Shown here in pieces: positions 17,143 to 26,817 of a stretch of 64,000 bases of DNA. The stretch is from an uncultured Clostridia bacterium (GTDB taxonomy: Bacteria; Bacillota; Clostridia; Christensenellales; UBA1242): the NCBI GenBank assembly GCA_944349925.1, contig CALVNT010000008.1:1-64000 (forward strand), in the 5' to 3' direction. The notes beneath the pieces are model-generated. The model searched no databases, was not told the DNA's origin, and saw only the letters and a program-made list of their open reading frames with translations. The position numbers were made by a program, and so were the translations under genes. The stretch's first letter is position 1. Every line of letters starts with the position of its first letter.

Positions 17143-18327
17143 TTAAGAATCTTTTCTTAAAATATCACCTGCTGTTAAATTATAAGGACAATTTATATAA
17201 ACAACATCTTGCACACGCTTGCAATCATCAATTTCTTGTCCTTTCATATCTATAATTTTTTCAATCTTTATTTTTTTCAAAAAACTTTCATTTGGCGAAA
17301 GTATTTCTAGTTCATCTCCAATTTTAAATCTATTTCTCATTTCAACTTTAACTAGGCCATTATTACTATCTTCTAAAACTTTTGCAATAAAGACGGCACT
17401 TTGAACAGGCATAGAGTCTTGCAAAAACTCTTTATCTTCACTATTGAAATAAAATCCAGTGGTATATCTTCGATGACTTGTTTTTTCTAGTTCATTTACT
17501 AAAACTTTTTTATTATTTTTATTGTCTAATGCCCTTCTATAAGCATTTACAACAGACGCCACATAATAATCAGACTTCATTCTTCCTTCAATTTTTAAAG
17601 AACTTATACCGACTTTTTCAAGCTCGTTTAAATGCTCTATCATGCATAGATCTTTTGAATTTAAAATATAAGTTCCTCTTTCGTCTTCTTGAATTGGATA
17701 TTCTTCGCTTTTATTTATTTCTCTTATTGCGTATTGCCACCTGCATGCTTGAACACAAGCCCCACGATTGCTATCTCTGCCCGTAAAATAATTTGAAAGA
17801 AGACATCTACCTGAATAAGAAATACACATTGCACCGTGCACAAAAGCTTCAAGTTCGACTTTTCCCCCAACGCTATCATAAATTTCTCTAATTTGTTCAA
17901 GGTTTAATTCTCTAGCAAGAACAATTCTGGTTACCCTCATATCAGCAAAGAATTTTGCCGAATAAGAATTGTTTATATTTGCCTGAGTAGACACATGCAC
18001 ATTTAAAGAAGGAAAATTTTTGCGAATATAATAAATAAGTCCAACATCACTGACTATCAAACCATCAACATTTGCTTTTACCAATAAATTTAAATATGAA
18101 TCTATTCCTACAAAATCATTGTCATTTGCCACAATATTTAAAGTTATATAACCTTTTTTGCCATTTTGATGCAAAAATTTCATTGCTTTAATAATTTCTT
18201 CATCATCAAAATTTCCAGCAAATGCTCTAAGTCCATACATTTTGCCCGAAAAATATACTGCATCAGCTCCGAAGTGAACGGCAGTAACTAGTTTATCAAA
18301 ATTTCCAGCAGGTGCTAAAAGTTCCAT
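17143..18327 (-). CDS. trhP: tRNA 5-hydroxyuridine synthesis protein (U32 peptidase family)
   Basis: Member of the peptidase U32 family, whose TrhP branch (YrrO/YegQ) makes 5-hydroxyuridine at tRNA position 34 from prephenate. Signatures are 'ELLAPAGNFDKL' at the start, 'HVSTQANI', and the family pattern 'ELEAFVHGAMCISYSGRC' followed by 'NRGACVQACRW', whose cysteines are likely cluster ligands. 394 aa is slightly short for the family but both the TIM-barrel and C-terminal parts are present. The paired trhO or yrrN gene is not adjacent. It could act as a collagenase-like peptidase as older annotations suggest, but the tRNA role fits the branch better. Confidence 0.88.
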   Translation of the reverse strand: MELLAPAGNFDKLVTAVHFGADAVYFSGKMYGLRAFAGNFDDEEIIKAMKFLHQNGKKGYITLNIVANDNDFVGIDSYLNLLVKANVDGLIVSDVGLIYYIRKNFPSLNVHVSTQANINNSYSAKFFADMRVTRIVLARELNLEQIREIYDSVGGKVELEAFVHGAMCISYSGRCLLSNYFTGRDSNRGACVQACRWQYAIREINKSEEYPIQEDERGTYILNSKDLCMIEHLNELEKVGISSLKIEGRMKSDYYVASVVNAYRRALDNKNNKKVLVNELEKTSHRRYTTGFYFNSEDKEFLQDSMPVQSAVFIAKVLEDSNNGLVKVEMRNRFKIGDELEILSPNESFLKKIKIEKIIDMKGQEIDDCKRVQDVVYINCPYNLTAGDILRKDS

Positions 18328-18442
18328 TTTGTCTCCTTAATCAAATTTGATTTTCTTCATTTGTATTAAAATTCATCAACTATTTTATGTTTACTTATTT
18401 TATTCCAAAGTATAGTAAGCAATTTTATATTTATTCATTTTA

Positions 18443-19501
18443 TCACAAAGCTACAGTTGCTTTTGCGGTTAAAGAAAGATCAGCAAGGCCTATGCCACTT
18501 TTTAAAAGATAATATCCTGCCGAGCCAATCATTGCCGCATTGTCTGTGCAATATTTTAAAACTGGTGAGTAGAAACTTATTCCATTTTTTTCACAAACAT
18601 TTGCAAACTTTTCTCTTAACATAGAGTTGGCTCCTACCCCTCCCGCAACGACAATTTTGTTTATTTTTGCATTTATTGATGCCTTAACAGTTTTTTCAAC
18701 AAGTTCATCTGTCACCTCATCTTGAAAAGATAATGCGATGTTTGCTTTATCAATTTCTTCACCTTTTTGCTGTTTATTATGAACAAAATTTACAACTGCA
18801 GTTTTCATTCCGCTAAATGAAAAGTTTAAAGTGTTTTTTAAAGCAGTAGAGTGAACAAAATTATATTTCTTTTCACCTTCCTTAGCTAACTTATCAATTT
18901 CAGGTCCCCCTGGATAAGGCAACCCTAAAACCCTTGCGACCTTATCAAAGCATTCCCCAACAGCGTCGTCCATTGTAGAACCTAAAAGACGAAAATCATT
19001 ATAAGAAATTACATTTAAAATTGCACAATGGCCACCACTTACCATAAGGCAAATAAATGGAGGCTTAAGAGATTGATGTGAGATATAGTTTGCTGCAATA
19101 TGTCCATAAACATGGCTTACCGCAATAAGTGGCACATCAAGAGAGTAAGCAAGTGATTTAGCAAAATTTACCCCTACAAGTAAAGCTCCAATAAGACCAG
19201 CGCCATAAGTAACAGCGACGGCGTCTATTTCATTTTTAGTTATGCCAGCCTCTTTTAAGGCTTCCTCGAATATGTTAGATATAGCTAAAATATGATTACG
19301 AGAAGCAACTTCTGGCACGACTCCACCAAAGCGCCTATGGATTTCTATTTGCGAAGCTATAATGTTAGACAAAACTACCCTTCCATTTTTAACTACTGCA
19401 ACGCTTGTCTCGTCGCAAGAAGATTCAATAGAAAGGATAATTACATCTTTTTTGTTTTTTAATAACTCAAATTTCTTTTGCATTCGTTCAAAATATTTCA
19501 T
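18443..19501 (-). CDS. tsaD: tRNA t6A synthesis protein TsaD
   Basis: Transfers threonylcarbamoyl to A37 of tRNAs reading ANN codons, in a complex with TsaB and TsaE. The start of the ASKHA fold is 'ILSIESSCDETSVAVV'; the metal ligands are in 'HVYGH'; 'LVSGGHC' and 'DDAVGECFDKVARVLGLPYPGGP' are the usual signatures. The protein is 352 aa, with an extra ~22-residue basic N-terminus before the fold; an internal Met at position 7 is an alternative start. Divergent from spoIIP. Its product is the substrate of MtaB, encoded 9 kb away. Confidence 0.95.
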   Translation of the reverse strand: MKYFERMQKKFELLKNKKDVIILSIESSCDETSVAVVKNGRVVLSNIIASQIEIHRRFGGVVPEVASRNHILAISNIFEEALKEAGITKNEIDAVAVTYGAGLIGALLVGVNFAKSLAYSLDVPLIAVSHVYGHIAANYISHQSLKPPFICLMVSGGHCAILNVISYNDFRLLGSTMDDAVGECFDKVARVLGLPYPGGPEIDKLAKEGEKKYNFVHSTALKNTLNFSFSGMKTAVVNFVHNKQQKGEEIDKANIALSFQDEVTDELVEKTVKASINAKINKIVVAGGVGANSMLREKFANVCEKNGISFYSPVLKYCTDNAAMIGSAGYYLLKSGIGLADLSLTAKATVAL

Positions 19502-19590
19502 AATGGTTTTATTATATCAAAATTCTAAATTAAAAGCAACAAAATAGTTATTTAAAGTATTTAATAAAAATTTTTGCAGAAAATAAATAC

Positions 19591-20688
19591 ATGAAATTTC
19601 AAAAATATATCATTGTTTTTTTGTTGCTTTTATTGTATCTATCGAGTTTTAACAGTAGTACTTTTGCTATTGACGGCGATTTAAATGATAGATATGTAAT
19701 TTACGACGAATATAATCAAGAATTAATGGAAAAAAGCGCAGTTGAAATCGGTGACAGCTTTATAACGCCAAATTTTGAAGAATACGAAATTTATTTAATA
19801 GAAGGAAAAGTCGCTTATGCAAAAAAGATAGGCAGTTTTCAACTTACTAAGCAACGCAATGTAAATGAACAAAAAAATTTAAATGCAAATTCAGCCAATC
19901 AAACTATCTGTTTGTATATGACCCATAATGATGAAAGTTTTGTTCCAAGCGACGGATACGATTCTGTTTATGGTGCAGGCGGGATACATGATGTTGCAAA
20001 AAAATTAAAAAATCAGTTAGAGAACAAAAAATTTAGTGTTATTTTAGATGAAACTTTGCATATTCCCCACAACTGGTCAGCTTATTCTCGCTCTGGAGTG
20101 ACAGCGACAAAACTTTATAATGAATATAATCCTATAGCACTATTTGACATACATAGAGATGGCGTAGGAAAAAGTTATTATTACACACAACAAAACGGAG
20201 AAGATTTAAGCAAAATACGAATTGTTGTAGGCAAAAGTAACCCTAACTATCAAAAAAACTTAGAATTTGCTAAAACACTTTTTGCGACAGGAAACAGTTT
20301 ATATCCTTGGCTCTTTTCAGATATATATAGCGGAAGCGGACATTATAATCAAGCATTAAAGGACACTTGTTTGCTATTTGAAATGGGCACTTATATGATA
20401 GAAAAAGAATATGTTTATAATTCTATTCCATATTTAGTAGACGCCATTGATTTGATTTTAGGTAGCGAAGAAAATAACAGCACCGATAATGGAAATTCTA
20501 TAGACAGTAACATATCAGACAATAATCAAACATCAAACGAAGACCCTAATACATCATCAAACGCTCAAAATTCTAACAACACTGAGAATAATCCGACAAC
20601 AAATTCTACGGCTTGGATCTGGATAGTTTTAAGTTTAGCAATTATATCATCAATCATAGCATTTATAGTTTTTAAAAACAAAAAGTAA
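19591..20688 (+). CDS. spoIIP: Stage II sporulation protein P, engulfment amidase
   Basis: SpoIIP cleaves peptide stems from septal peptidoglycan during engulfment. A signal peptide or N-terminal helix (1-25) precedes the SpoIIP domain (~100-290), with candidate metal-site segments 'YMTHNDESF', 'DETLH', 'FDIHRDG' and a late Glu in 'LLFEMGT'. Two features differ from textbook SpoIIP: a ~45-residue Asn/Ser/Thr-rich linker (~290-335) and a C-terminal membrane helix ('WIWIVLSLAIISSIIAFIVF'-region) with a K-K end, so the enzyme may be tail-anchored. It lies divergent from tsaD, whereas in Bacillus it follows gpr. No ribosome-binding site is evident before the ATG chosen. Confidence 0.88.
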   Translation: MKFQKYIIVFLLLLLYLSSFNSSTFAIDGDLNDRYVIYDEYNQELMEKSAVEIGDSFITPNFEEYEIYLIEGKVAYAKKIGSFQLTKQRNVNEQKNLNANSANQTICLYMTHNDESFVPSDGYDSVYGAGGIHDVAKKLKNQLENKKFSVILDETLHIPHNWSAYSRSGVTATKLYNEYNPIALFDIHRDGVGKSYYYTQQNGEDLSKIRIVVGKSNPNYQKNLEFAKTLFATGNSLYPWLFSDIYSGSGHYNQALKDTCLLFEMGTYMIEKEYVYNSIPYLVDAIDLILGSEENNSTDNGNSIDSNISDNNQTSNEDPNTSSNAQNSNNTENNPTTNSTAWIWIVLSLAIISSIIAFIVFKNKK

Positions 20689-20799
20689 AAAAACACCGAA
20701 AAAACAACTCGAAAAAAGTAGAAAAAGTAAAATTAAGTTAATAAACAAAATTTTACTAAAGCAATTTATATATTTATACAAAAATTATAAAACAAAAAA

Positions 20800-20824
20800 A
20801 GCGGGCTAAAAGCCTGCTTTTTTT
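20800..20824. terminator. Bidirectional terminator between spoIIP and prfB
   Basis: AGCGGGCT and AGCCTGCT pair around AAA (one G-T), flanked by A-rich and T-rich runs on both sides. It serves the convergent genes. The prfB stop codon lies within the stem. Confidence 0.9.
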
Positions 20825-21907
20825 AAATATTCATTGATAAAACCTTGAATATTGCCGTCCATAACACTAGCAATATTGCTATCTTCGTAACCTGTTCTAT
20901 GATCTTTAACCAAAGTGTAAGGGCAAAAAACATAACTGCGAATTTGACTGCCCCACTCAATTTTTTTGATTTCACCACGCACTTTAGCCATTTCTTGCAT
21001 TTCTTTTTCTTCTTCGAGTTCTACAAGTTTTGAGTATAACATTTGCATAGCCATTTCACGATTTTGCACCTGCGACCTTTCATTTTGACAAGCAACAACA
21101 ATACCTGTAGGAATATGTGTAATGCGAATAGCACTTTCAGTTTTGTTGACATGTTGACCGCCAGCGCCAGAAGAACGATAAGTATCCACTTTTAAATCTT
21201 CAGGTCTGATTTCAATGTCGGGTTTTTCTTCGATTTTTGGCATAACTTCAACACTTGCAAACGAAGTGTGACGCCGAGCATTTGCATCAAATGGCGAAAT
21301 ACGAACAAGCCTATGCACGCCTTTCTCACATTTTAAAAAGCCATAAGCATTTTCGCCGTCAACTTCAAATGTTATAGATTTTATACCTGCACCATCTCCA
21401 TCAAGTGCGTCCAAAACTTTTATTTTAAAACCATTTTTATCACAATACATTTTATACATTCTATATAGCATATCAGTCCAGTCACAAGCCTCTGTTCCAC
21501 CCGCACCTGCATGCAATGTTACAATAGCATCAAAACTGTCATATTTTCCAGAAAGTAATGTCTGAATTTTTGCCTTTTCAACTTTATCTTCACTTAAGTG
21601 CAAACTGTCTTCAATTTCTTTTTCTAAACTTGGATCTTGAAATTCTTGATAAAGTTCAATCGACGCCTCACAATCTCCAATACTTTTGCTTAAGTCATTT
21701 ATTAAAGCAATTTTATGTTGACATTCTTTAATTTGTTTGCCTACACTGAGTGCTCTTTTTTTGTCTAAGTAAAAATCTTCTTTTAATTGTTCACTTTCAA
21801 GTTTTTTTATTTTCTCATTTTGACCAGCGTAGTCAAAGACACTCCTTTAAGTAATCAAGTTCTTCTTTTAATTTTCCTACTCTTTCAATTACATTATCTA
21901 AAATCAT
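20806..21907 (-). CDS. prfB: Peptide chain release factor 2, with programmed +1 frameshift
   Basis: RF2 ends translation at TGA and TAA. Translation starts at ATG 21907 and reads 24 codons to an in-frame TGA (21835-21833), then continues in the +1 frame; the joined protein is ~366 aa, the usual RF2 size. The second frame has the catalytic 'GAGGQHVNK' motif, and the codon-recognition segment lies upstream of it. The shift site has an internal Shine-Dalgarno-like AGGAG, then TGT and CTT-TGA-C, as in almost all bacterial prfB genes. Low RF2 raises shifting, so the protein controls its own level. This is not a pseudogene. It also shows that TGA is a stop in this genome. Confidence 0.95.
21833..21846 (-). 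promoter_or_regulatory. RF2 programmed frameshift site
   Basis: On the minus strand AGGAG is followed by TGT, CTT and TGA-C. The SD-like sequence three bases before the slippery CTT and the weak TGA-C stop context are the canonical elements of the RF2 autoregulatory shift. Confidence 0.93.
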
Positions 21908-22207
21908 AATTCACTCCTCATTGCTTTTTATAATAAAATCTCAAATTTTATAATTTATATTTTTTATTATACATCACTTCGATATAAATTAAATCAAAGC
22001 TCTAACATATGCTAAAGAAATCTTTTAATGATTTTTTTATTTAAAAATTTTTTATATAAAAAATAGCAAAAAGATTTTCTTTTAAAAATATTTTAACATA
22101 ATGAAAAAACAAAAGCAAGATTTATCTGCACAATTTTTTTTAGTTTTGAATATATTGAGTATAGTTAGTTTACTTGTGTAAAATAGAAGAAAGAAAGAGA
22201 GGTAAAA

Positions 22208-22867
22208 ATGTCTTTTTATATTAACAATACAAATCCCAACCGTCCCGGACCTATAGGCGGGAACGGTTTAAATGGAATTTGCGAAAAAGTACTTATTGAA
22301 ACTACAAAAGTATTTGATGCATGTGTAAGTCAAACAACTGAAAGTGGAATAATTTTGCCTGTATCAAACTTTAATCCAGCATCACCAGCATTGCCATTGA
22401 CATATATATCAGCGCAAAATACATCAGGTTCTACTGTAACCGTTTCAGACATTACAATAGATAGAATAGAGCAGACACCGAATTATGCTAATGTAAGCAT
22501 GACAATCACAATACCTGTAACGGTAACATATCGTGACGCAAATGGTGTGATCGGCACAGGAACTTCAACATTAACAGTAACAAAAAGCGTAGTTCTATTT
22601 GTTCCACAGCCATCACTTTCACCTGTCAATATAACAGCAAATGCTTTATTTACTAGTTCGATTGGCGCCTACACAGCAGAAAATACATTTACTGTTACTG
22701 GTTGCATACAAATAATAGTTAAGGTTACATCTGTAGTAGATTTACTTATTCCAAGTTATGGCTACCCAGTCATACCACCATGCCAAGCACCAGAACCAGC
22801 AAATTCTTGCCCGGGATTCCAAAACATTCCATTGTATCCTACAGCGACAGTATCGCGAATACAATAA
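22208..22867 (+). CDS. Putative spore-surface or structural protein (219 aa)
   Basis: No catalytic motif. The N-terminus is Gly/Pro/Asn-rich ('NPNRPGPIGGNGLNG'), then comes a conserved-looking Cys segment ('ICEKVLIETTKVFDACV'), a long Thr/Val-rich beta region (~60-180) and a Pro/Cys-rich tail with three more cysteines. No signal peptide or membrane helix. This composition resembles structural, coat- or exosporium-type proteins of spore formers, cross-linked by cysteines; that is inference. It has AGAGAGGT as ribosome site, its own terminator, and stands alone between prfB and tlyA. Confidence 0.6.
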   Translation: MSFYINNTNPNRPGPIGGNGLNGICEKVLIETTKVFDACVSQTTESGIILPVSNFNPASPALPLTYISAQNTSGSTVTVSDITIDRIEQTPNYANVSMTITIPVTVTYRDANGVIGTGTSTLTVTKSVVLFVPQPSLSPVNITANALFTSSIGAYTAENTFTVTGCIQIIVKVTSVVDLLIPSYGYPVIPPCQAPEPANSCPGFQNIPLYPTATVSRIQ

Positions 22868-22874
22868 ATTAAAA

Positions 22875-22903
22875 CAAAAAAACATGCATTATCGCATGTT
22901 TTT
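22875..22903. terminator. Bidirectional terminator
   Basis: ACATGC and GCATGT pair around ATTATC, with A-run and T-run on either side. It separates the convergent coat-like gene and tlyA. Confidence 0.88.
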
Positions 22904-22907
22904 TAAT

Positions 22908-23681
22908 TTATAAAACGCTGAAAGCATTTTCTACAACACTATCAATTTCAAATGGAATTGTATTTTCGCCATTTAGATAAAAAAGATATTCTATATTTCC
23001 GCTTTTGCCTTTTATTTTTGAATAAGTCAGACCTGAAATTACAAAATTACTGCTTTGAAGATAAGAGCAAAAATCTTTTAACAGCTTTATATGAATTGCC
23101 CTATTTTTTACTACACCCTTGTATTTTTTTGCTAAATCTTTGCCACACTCAAACTGTGGCTTAAAAAGAATACAAATTTCAATTTTATTACCAAAAAGTT
23201 CAATAATTTTAGAAAATATATTTTTTAGAGATATAAAAGATATATCACCAACAATAAAATTGACATCAAAACATCTGTCAAAAACAAGTTCTCTAAAATC
23301 TATCCCGCTAAGATTGACAACTTTTTTGTTTTCTCTTAAACTTTCATCTAATTCATCTTTGCCAATATCTACAGAATAAACTTTTTTTGCACCGTGTTCC
23401 AACGCAACTTCAGTAAATCCCCCAGTTGACGCTCCAATATCTAATACAATTTTGTCGTTAAAATTTAATTTAAAATCTTGTATTGCACCTAAAAGTTTAT
23501 ATGCTCCCCTTGAAACATAATTTTTATGTTCTTTAACAACTATTTCATCTTGATTGTCAACTTCAAAAGAAACTTTATCAACCATTTGTTCTTTTACATA
23601 AATAAGTTGATTTTTTATCATTTGTTGTGCTTTTGACCTTGAAATATTAAATTTTTCGCAAATAAATTTATCTAATCTCAT
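22908..23681 (-). CDS. tlyA: TlyA-family rRNA 2'-O-methyltransferase
   Basis: Residues 1-60 are an S4 RNA-binding domain ('RLDKFICEKFNISRSKAQQMI'-type start) and 70-250 a FtsJ-like SAM methyltransferase with 'LDIGASTGGFTEVAL' and 'VGDISFISL'. The family methylates ribose in 16S/23S rRNA (YqxC in Bacillus). 257 aa is typical. In many Firmicutes the gene lies in the dxs-tlyA-argR-recN cluster; here that context is lost. No ribosome site stands out upstream; the start is the only Met before the S4 domain. Confidence 0.92.
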   Translation of the reverse strand: MRLDKFICEKFNISRSKAQQMIKNQLIYVKEQMVDKVSFEVDNQDEIVVKEHKNYVSRGAYKLLGAIQDFKLNFNDKIVLDIGASTGGFTEVALEHGAKKVYSVDIGKDELDESLRENKKVVNLSGIDFRELVFDRCFDVNFIVGDISFISLKNIFSKIIELFGNKIEICILFKPQFECGKDLAKKYKGVVKNRAIHIKLLKDFCSYLQSSNFVISGLTYSKIKGKSGNIEYLFYLNGENTIPFEIDSVVENAFSVL

Positions 23682-23765
23682 ATATACATATTAAACTTTT
23701 AAAACTAAAAAAGCAATAAAATACAACTCTTTTAATTTAGATTAGCATTATTTTTAATTATTAAA

Positions 23766-23796
23766 AAAAAGATATTGATTATTATAATATCTTTTT
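23766..23796. terminator. Terminator between tlyA and the SDR gene
   Basis: AAAAAGATATT and AATATCTTTTT form an 11-bp stem with a 9-nt loop and T-run; works best on the minus strand for the dehydrogenase gene. Confidence 0.75.
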
Positions 23797-23825
23797 GATT
23801 TAATAAAATTTTTATAATACAAAAA

Positions 23826-24518
23826 TCAGAATTTAATCCTATTTATGATAATATCTTCAACAATTAATTTTTTGTCATTGAAAATATTTTCATAAATAAT
23901 TTCTGCTAGGTCTTTTGCTGGCATGAAAGTTGCTTGCTTCTCCGAGGAAACGTAATCCCTACTATTTTTATAAAAATTAGTATTTATTCCTCCTGGATAA
24001 ATTCCATAAATTTGCACTTTAGTGCCATTATAACAAGATTTCAAACTTTCTGTATATCCTCTTTCGCCCCATTTTGTTGCACAATAAACACTTTCTTGCT
24101 TGTTACCTCGAAGAGCCGCAGAAGACATTATGTTTATTATTTTTCCGCCAGATTTTTCCATATTTTTTAGAACATTGGTAGAAAGATAAATCATTCCTTT
24201 TAATCCTTCAAAACATAGATCTACATCTTCCGCAGTATATTCTGTAGGCATTTTAAAAACAGGAGATCCCGCATTATTAATTAATGCCACTACCTTCCCT
24301 AACTTGTTTATTTTGTTAACAACTGAAATTACAAAATCTTCGTTAGAAATATCACCACAAAAGGAAATATAGTTGCTACCATACTCTTTTTCTAACTTTT
24401 TTGAAGCAATTTCATCTTTATCAATATTACATACTAAGTAATTTTTAGCAATTAAAATCTTTACTAATTCAAGACCCAATCCGTTTGCTCCACCACTTAT
24501 AACAATAATATTTTTCAC
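23826..24518 (-). CDS. Short-chain dehydrogenase/reductase (230 aa)
   Basis: A classical SDR: cofactor loop 'SGGANGLG', 'NNAG', catalytic Ser in 'IMSSAALRG' and the Tyr-x-x-x-Lys pair in 'YCATKWGERG'. The start used is the GTG after AGGAG, giving 230 aa; an ATG 11 codons upstream is not preceded by a ribosome site. The acidic residue after the second beta strand ('CNIDKDE') suggests NAD(H) preference. The substrate is unknown. Not in an operon; a terminator follows. Confidence 0.87.
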   Translation of the reverse strand: MKNIIVISGGANGLGLELVKILIAKNYLVCNIDKDEIASKKLEKEYGSNYISFCGDISNEDFVISVVNKINKLGKVVALINNAGSPVFKMPTEYTAEDVDLCFEGLKGMIYLSTNVLKNMEKSGGKIINIMSSAALRGNKQESVYCATKWGERGYTESLKSCYNGTKVQIYGIYPGGINTNFYKNSRDYVSSEKQATFMPAKDLAEIIYENIFNDKKLIVEDIIINRIKF

Positions 24519-24594
24519 ATAATCTCCTTTTTTCTTAATAAATCTTGCCAAAGTATTTTGTAAAATTTAAAAATTATGTTTTTTAAATAGAATA

Positions 24595-26229
24595 TTATTC
24601 TACACTTACTAAATAATAATACACAGGTTGCCCACCATAAACTGCACTTACTTCAATATCTGGATATTTTTTTCCTAAAGTTTCAACAAGAGCATTGGCT
24701 TCTTCTTCGCGAATGTCTTCGCCATAGAAAAGTGTTATATTCATAATTGACTCGTCAATCATTTTTTCAATAAGTTTGGCAGTAGTATCATTAACAAGTT
24801 TTCCTTTTGCGAGAATTGCTTTGTCATCTAGCCCAATAATTTCACCGACCGCCAAATCAAACCCATCAACATGAGTATCTCTTACTGCATAAGTTACAGC
24901 ACCTGATCTCACATTTTTTATAGCGTCTTTCATAGCTTCCACATTTTCTTCGACACTTCCATCTGGGTTGAAAGACAATGATGCCGTAATACCTTCTGGA
25001 ACAGACCTTGTAGGAACAACAATAATATTTTTTGAAGTAAGGTCGTTTGCCTGCTCTGCAGCCAAAACAATATTTTTGTTGTTAGGGAAAACAATAACAT
25101 TAGTTGCCGGAACCTTATCACAGGCAGCTGCGATATCTTCTGCACTAGGGTTCATAGTTTGTCCGCCAGTAATAATTTCATCAACTCCCATATCTTTAAA
25201 AATATTTGCAATTCCATCACCAGGAGCAACCGCAACCATACCAATTTCTTTGGTGATTTCTTGAACTAAAGCTTTCTTTTTAAGTTCACGATTTTGCTCT
25301 AGCATATTTTCAATTTTTAAATTGTAAAGTTCTCCAAGCTCAAGAGCGTATTCAAGTGCTTTATTAGGTTCATTAGAATGCACATGAACCTTAACCAAAC
25401 TAAGATCTCCAATGCAAATAACAGAATCACCAATTTGCATCAATTTTTCGCGTAACTTATCAATATCGGCTTCAGTGGTTTTCTTTTTCATATTGATAAT
25501 CATATATTCTGTGCAATATCCAAATTGAATATCACCCAAGTTGTTGATATCTGCAATAACATCATCAACAGTTTGAGGTTTTTTCTCATCTTCAAAACTG
25601 AATTCAAAATTTTCTTCACCTATAAGAAGTTTATAAAAACCAGTAAAAATAACAATTATTCCGCGTCCGCCAGCATCTACTACACCGGCCTTTTTAAGAA
25701 CAGGCAACATTTCTGGAGTTTGTTTTAAAATTTCTTCGCCTGTATCAAGCACTTTTTTCAAGAACACTTCAAAATCATCACATTTTTTTGCCACATTAAC
25801 AGCATTTTCTGCCATAACGCGAATAACAGTCAAAATAGTTCCCTCTTTAGGTTTTGTAACTGCCTTATAAGCGATGTTAGCCCCTTCCTGCATAGCACGA
25901 GCAAAAATCTTTGTAGTTATTTCACTACATTTGGCTGTTTCTGAGCAAAAACCTTTAAAGATTTGAGAAGTTATAACACCACTATTTCCACGAGCACCTT
26001 TAAGCGCACCTTTAGAAAAGGCCTCGCTAAGAGAATCTAAATTATTGTTAATGCATTTAGAAAGTTCATTGACCGCAGATTTCATAGTTAAAAACATATT
26101 TGTGCCAGTATCCCCATCAGGAACAGGGAACACATTAAGTGAATCTACATACTTTTTATTTTGTTCAAGCAAGCCAGCCCCAGCAATTATCATTTTGCGG
26201 AAGGTTGCTCCGTTAATAGTTTTAATCAT
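24595..26229 (-). CDS. fakA: Fatty-acid kinase FakA / DAK2-domain protein YloV
   Basis: Residues 1-200 are a DhaL-type nucleotide-binding domain ('NVFPVPDGDTGTNM', 'GARGNSGVI', 'GVVDAGGRG'), and 300-544 the C-terminal DegV-like part. FakA phosphorylates fatty acids bound to FakB and feeds phospholipid synthesis. 544 aa is the standard length. It is directly downstream of an Asp23 protein, the conserved yloU-yloV pair of Firmicutes, with rpmB and spoVM nearby as in Bacillus. FakB is not in the window. Confidence 0.92.
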   Translation of the reverse strand: MIKTINGATFRKMIIAGAGLLEQNKKYVDSLNVFPVPDGDTGTNMFLTMKSAVNELSKCINNNLDSLSEAFSKGALKGARGNSGVITSQIFKGFCSETAKCSEITTKIFARAMQEGANIAYKAVTKPKEGTILTVIRVMAENAVNVAKKCDDFEVFLKKVLDTGEEILKQTPEMLPVLKKAGVVDAGGRGIIVIFTGFYKLLIGEENFEFSFEDEKKPQTVDDVIADINNLGDIQFGYCTEYMIINMKKKTTEADIDKLREKLMQIGDSVICIGDLSLVKVHVHSNEPNKALEYALELGELYNLKIENMLEQNRELKKKALVQEITKEIGMVAVAPGDGIANIFKDMGVDEIITGGQTMNPSAEDIAAACDKVPATNVIVFPNNKNIVLAAEQANDLTSKNIIVVPTRSVPEGITASLSFNPDGSVEENVEAMKDAIKNVRSGAVTYAVRDTHVDGFDLAVGEIIGLDDKAILAKGKLVNDTTAKLIEKMIDESIMNITLFYGEDIREEEANALVETLGKKYPDIEVSAVYGGQPVYYYLVSVE

Positions 26230-26242
26230 AAATAAATTTCTC

Positions 26243-26593
26243 CTAAACTCTTACGCCGACAACATGGACATTGACTGCACCAACAAGCATCCCAGTAAAG
26301 TTTTCTACTGAGTATTTGACAGATTTGCGAAGCGACTCTGCCACGGCGCTTATTGAAACCCCATATTTTAAAATGCAGTATACATCAATATAAATACGAT
26401 TGTCGATATGACTTATTTTGATACCTTTAGAGTAAGACTCTTTTTTCATCAATTCTCGGGCGCTATCAACAACAGATTTAGAGACTAAATCGACAACGCC
26501 ATAGCAATCAAGAACAGCATAACCCGCAACAACCCTGATGGAGTTGTCGGAAATAGAGATGTTGCCATAGTAATTATTTGTATCGACCGTCAA
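26243..26593 (-). CDS. Asp23/Gls24 family protein (YloU)
   Basis: A 116-aa Asp23/Gls24 protein. Conserved features are 'IRVVAGYAVLDCYGVVD' near 20-35, 'GIKISHIDNRIYIDVYCILKYGVSI' in the middle and 'NVHVVGVRV' at the end. Members link to the cell envelope and are stress-related in some Gram-positives. It is the first gene of a pair with fakA, 13 bp upstream, on the opposite strand from rpmB. The gene symbol is left empty because the function is poorly defined. Confidence 0.85.
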   Translation of the reverse strand: MTVDTNNYYGNISISDNSIRVVAGYAVLDCYGVVDLVSKSVVDSARELMKKESYSKGIKISHIDNRIYIDVYCILKYGVSISAVAESLRKSVKYSVENFTGMLVGAVNVHVVGVRV

Positions 26594-26756
26594 AGGAAAA
26601 GCCCCCTAATAAAAGAATTGATAAAGATTGTCCCAAAAAGAACACCTTTACTGATATATATTACTACACAAAACAAAAAAATACAAATATTTTATTGAGA
26701 TTTTTGCCAAAATAAGCACAAAAATTTTGTAAAGACAAAAAATTATAAAAAAAGAG

Positions 26757-26785
26757 TTGATTTTTTAGAAAAAAAATGATATAGT
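26757..26785 (+). promoter_or_regulatory. Promoter of rpmB
   Basis: TTGATT and TATAGT with a 17-bp spacer, 33 bp before the rpmB start. Confidence 0.65.
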
Positions 26786-26817
26786 AAAGTGCAAAGTAAA
26801 ACATATGGGAGGAAATT

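Noticed and set aside
20806-21603. prfB as a truncated or broken gene
   Set aside because: The frame change sits at the canonical RF2 shift site; the two parts join into a full-length RF2.
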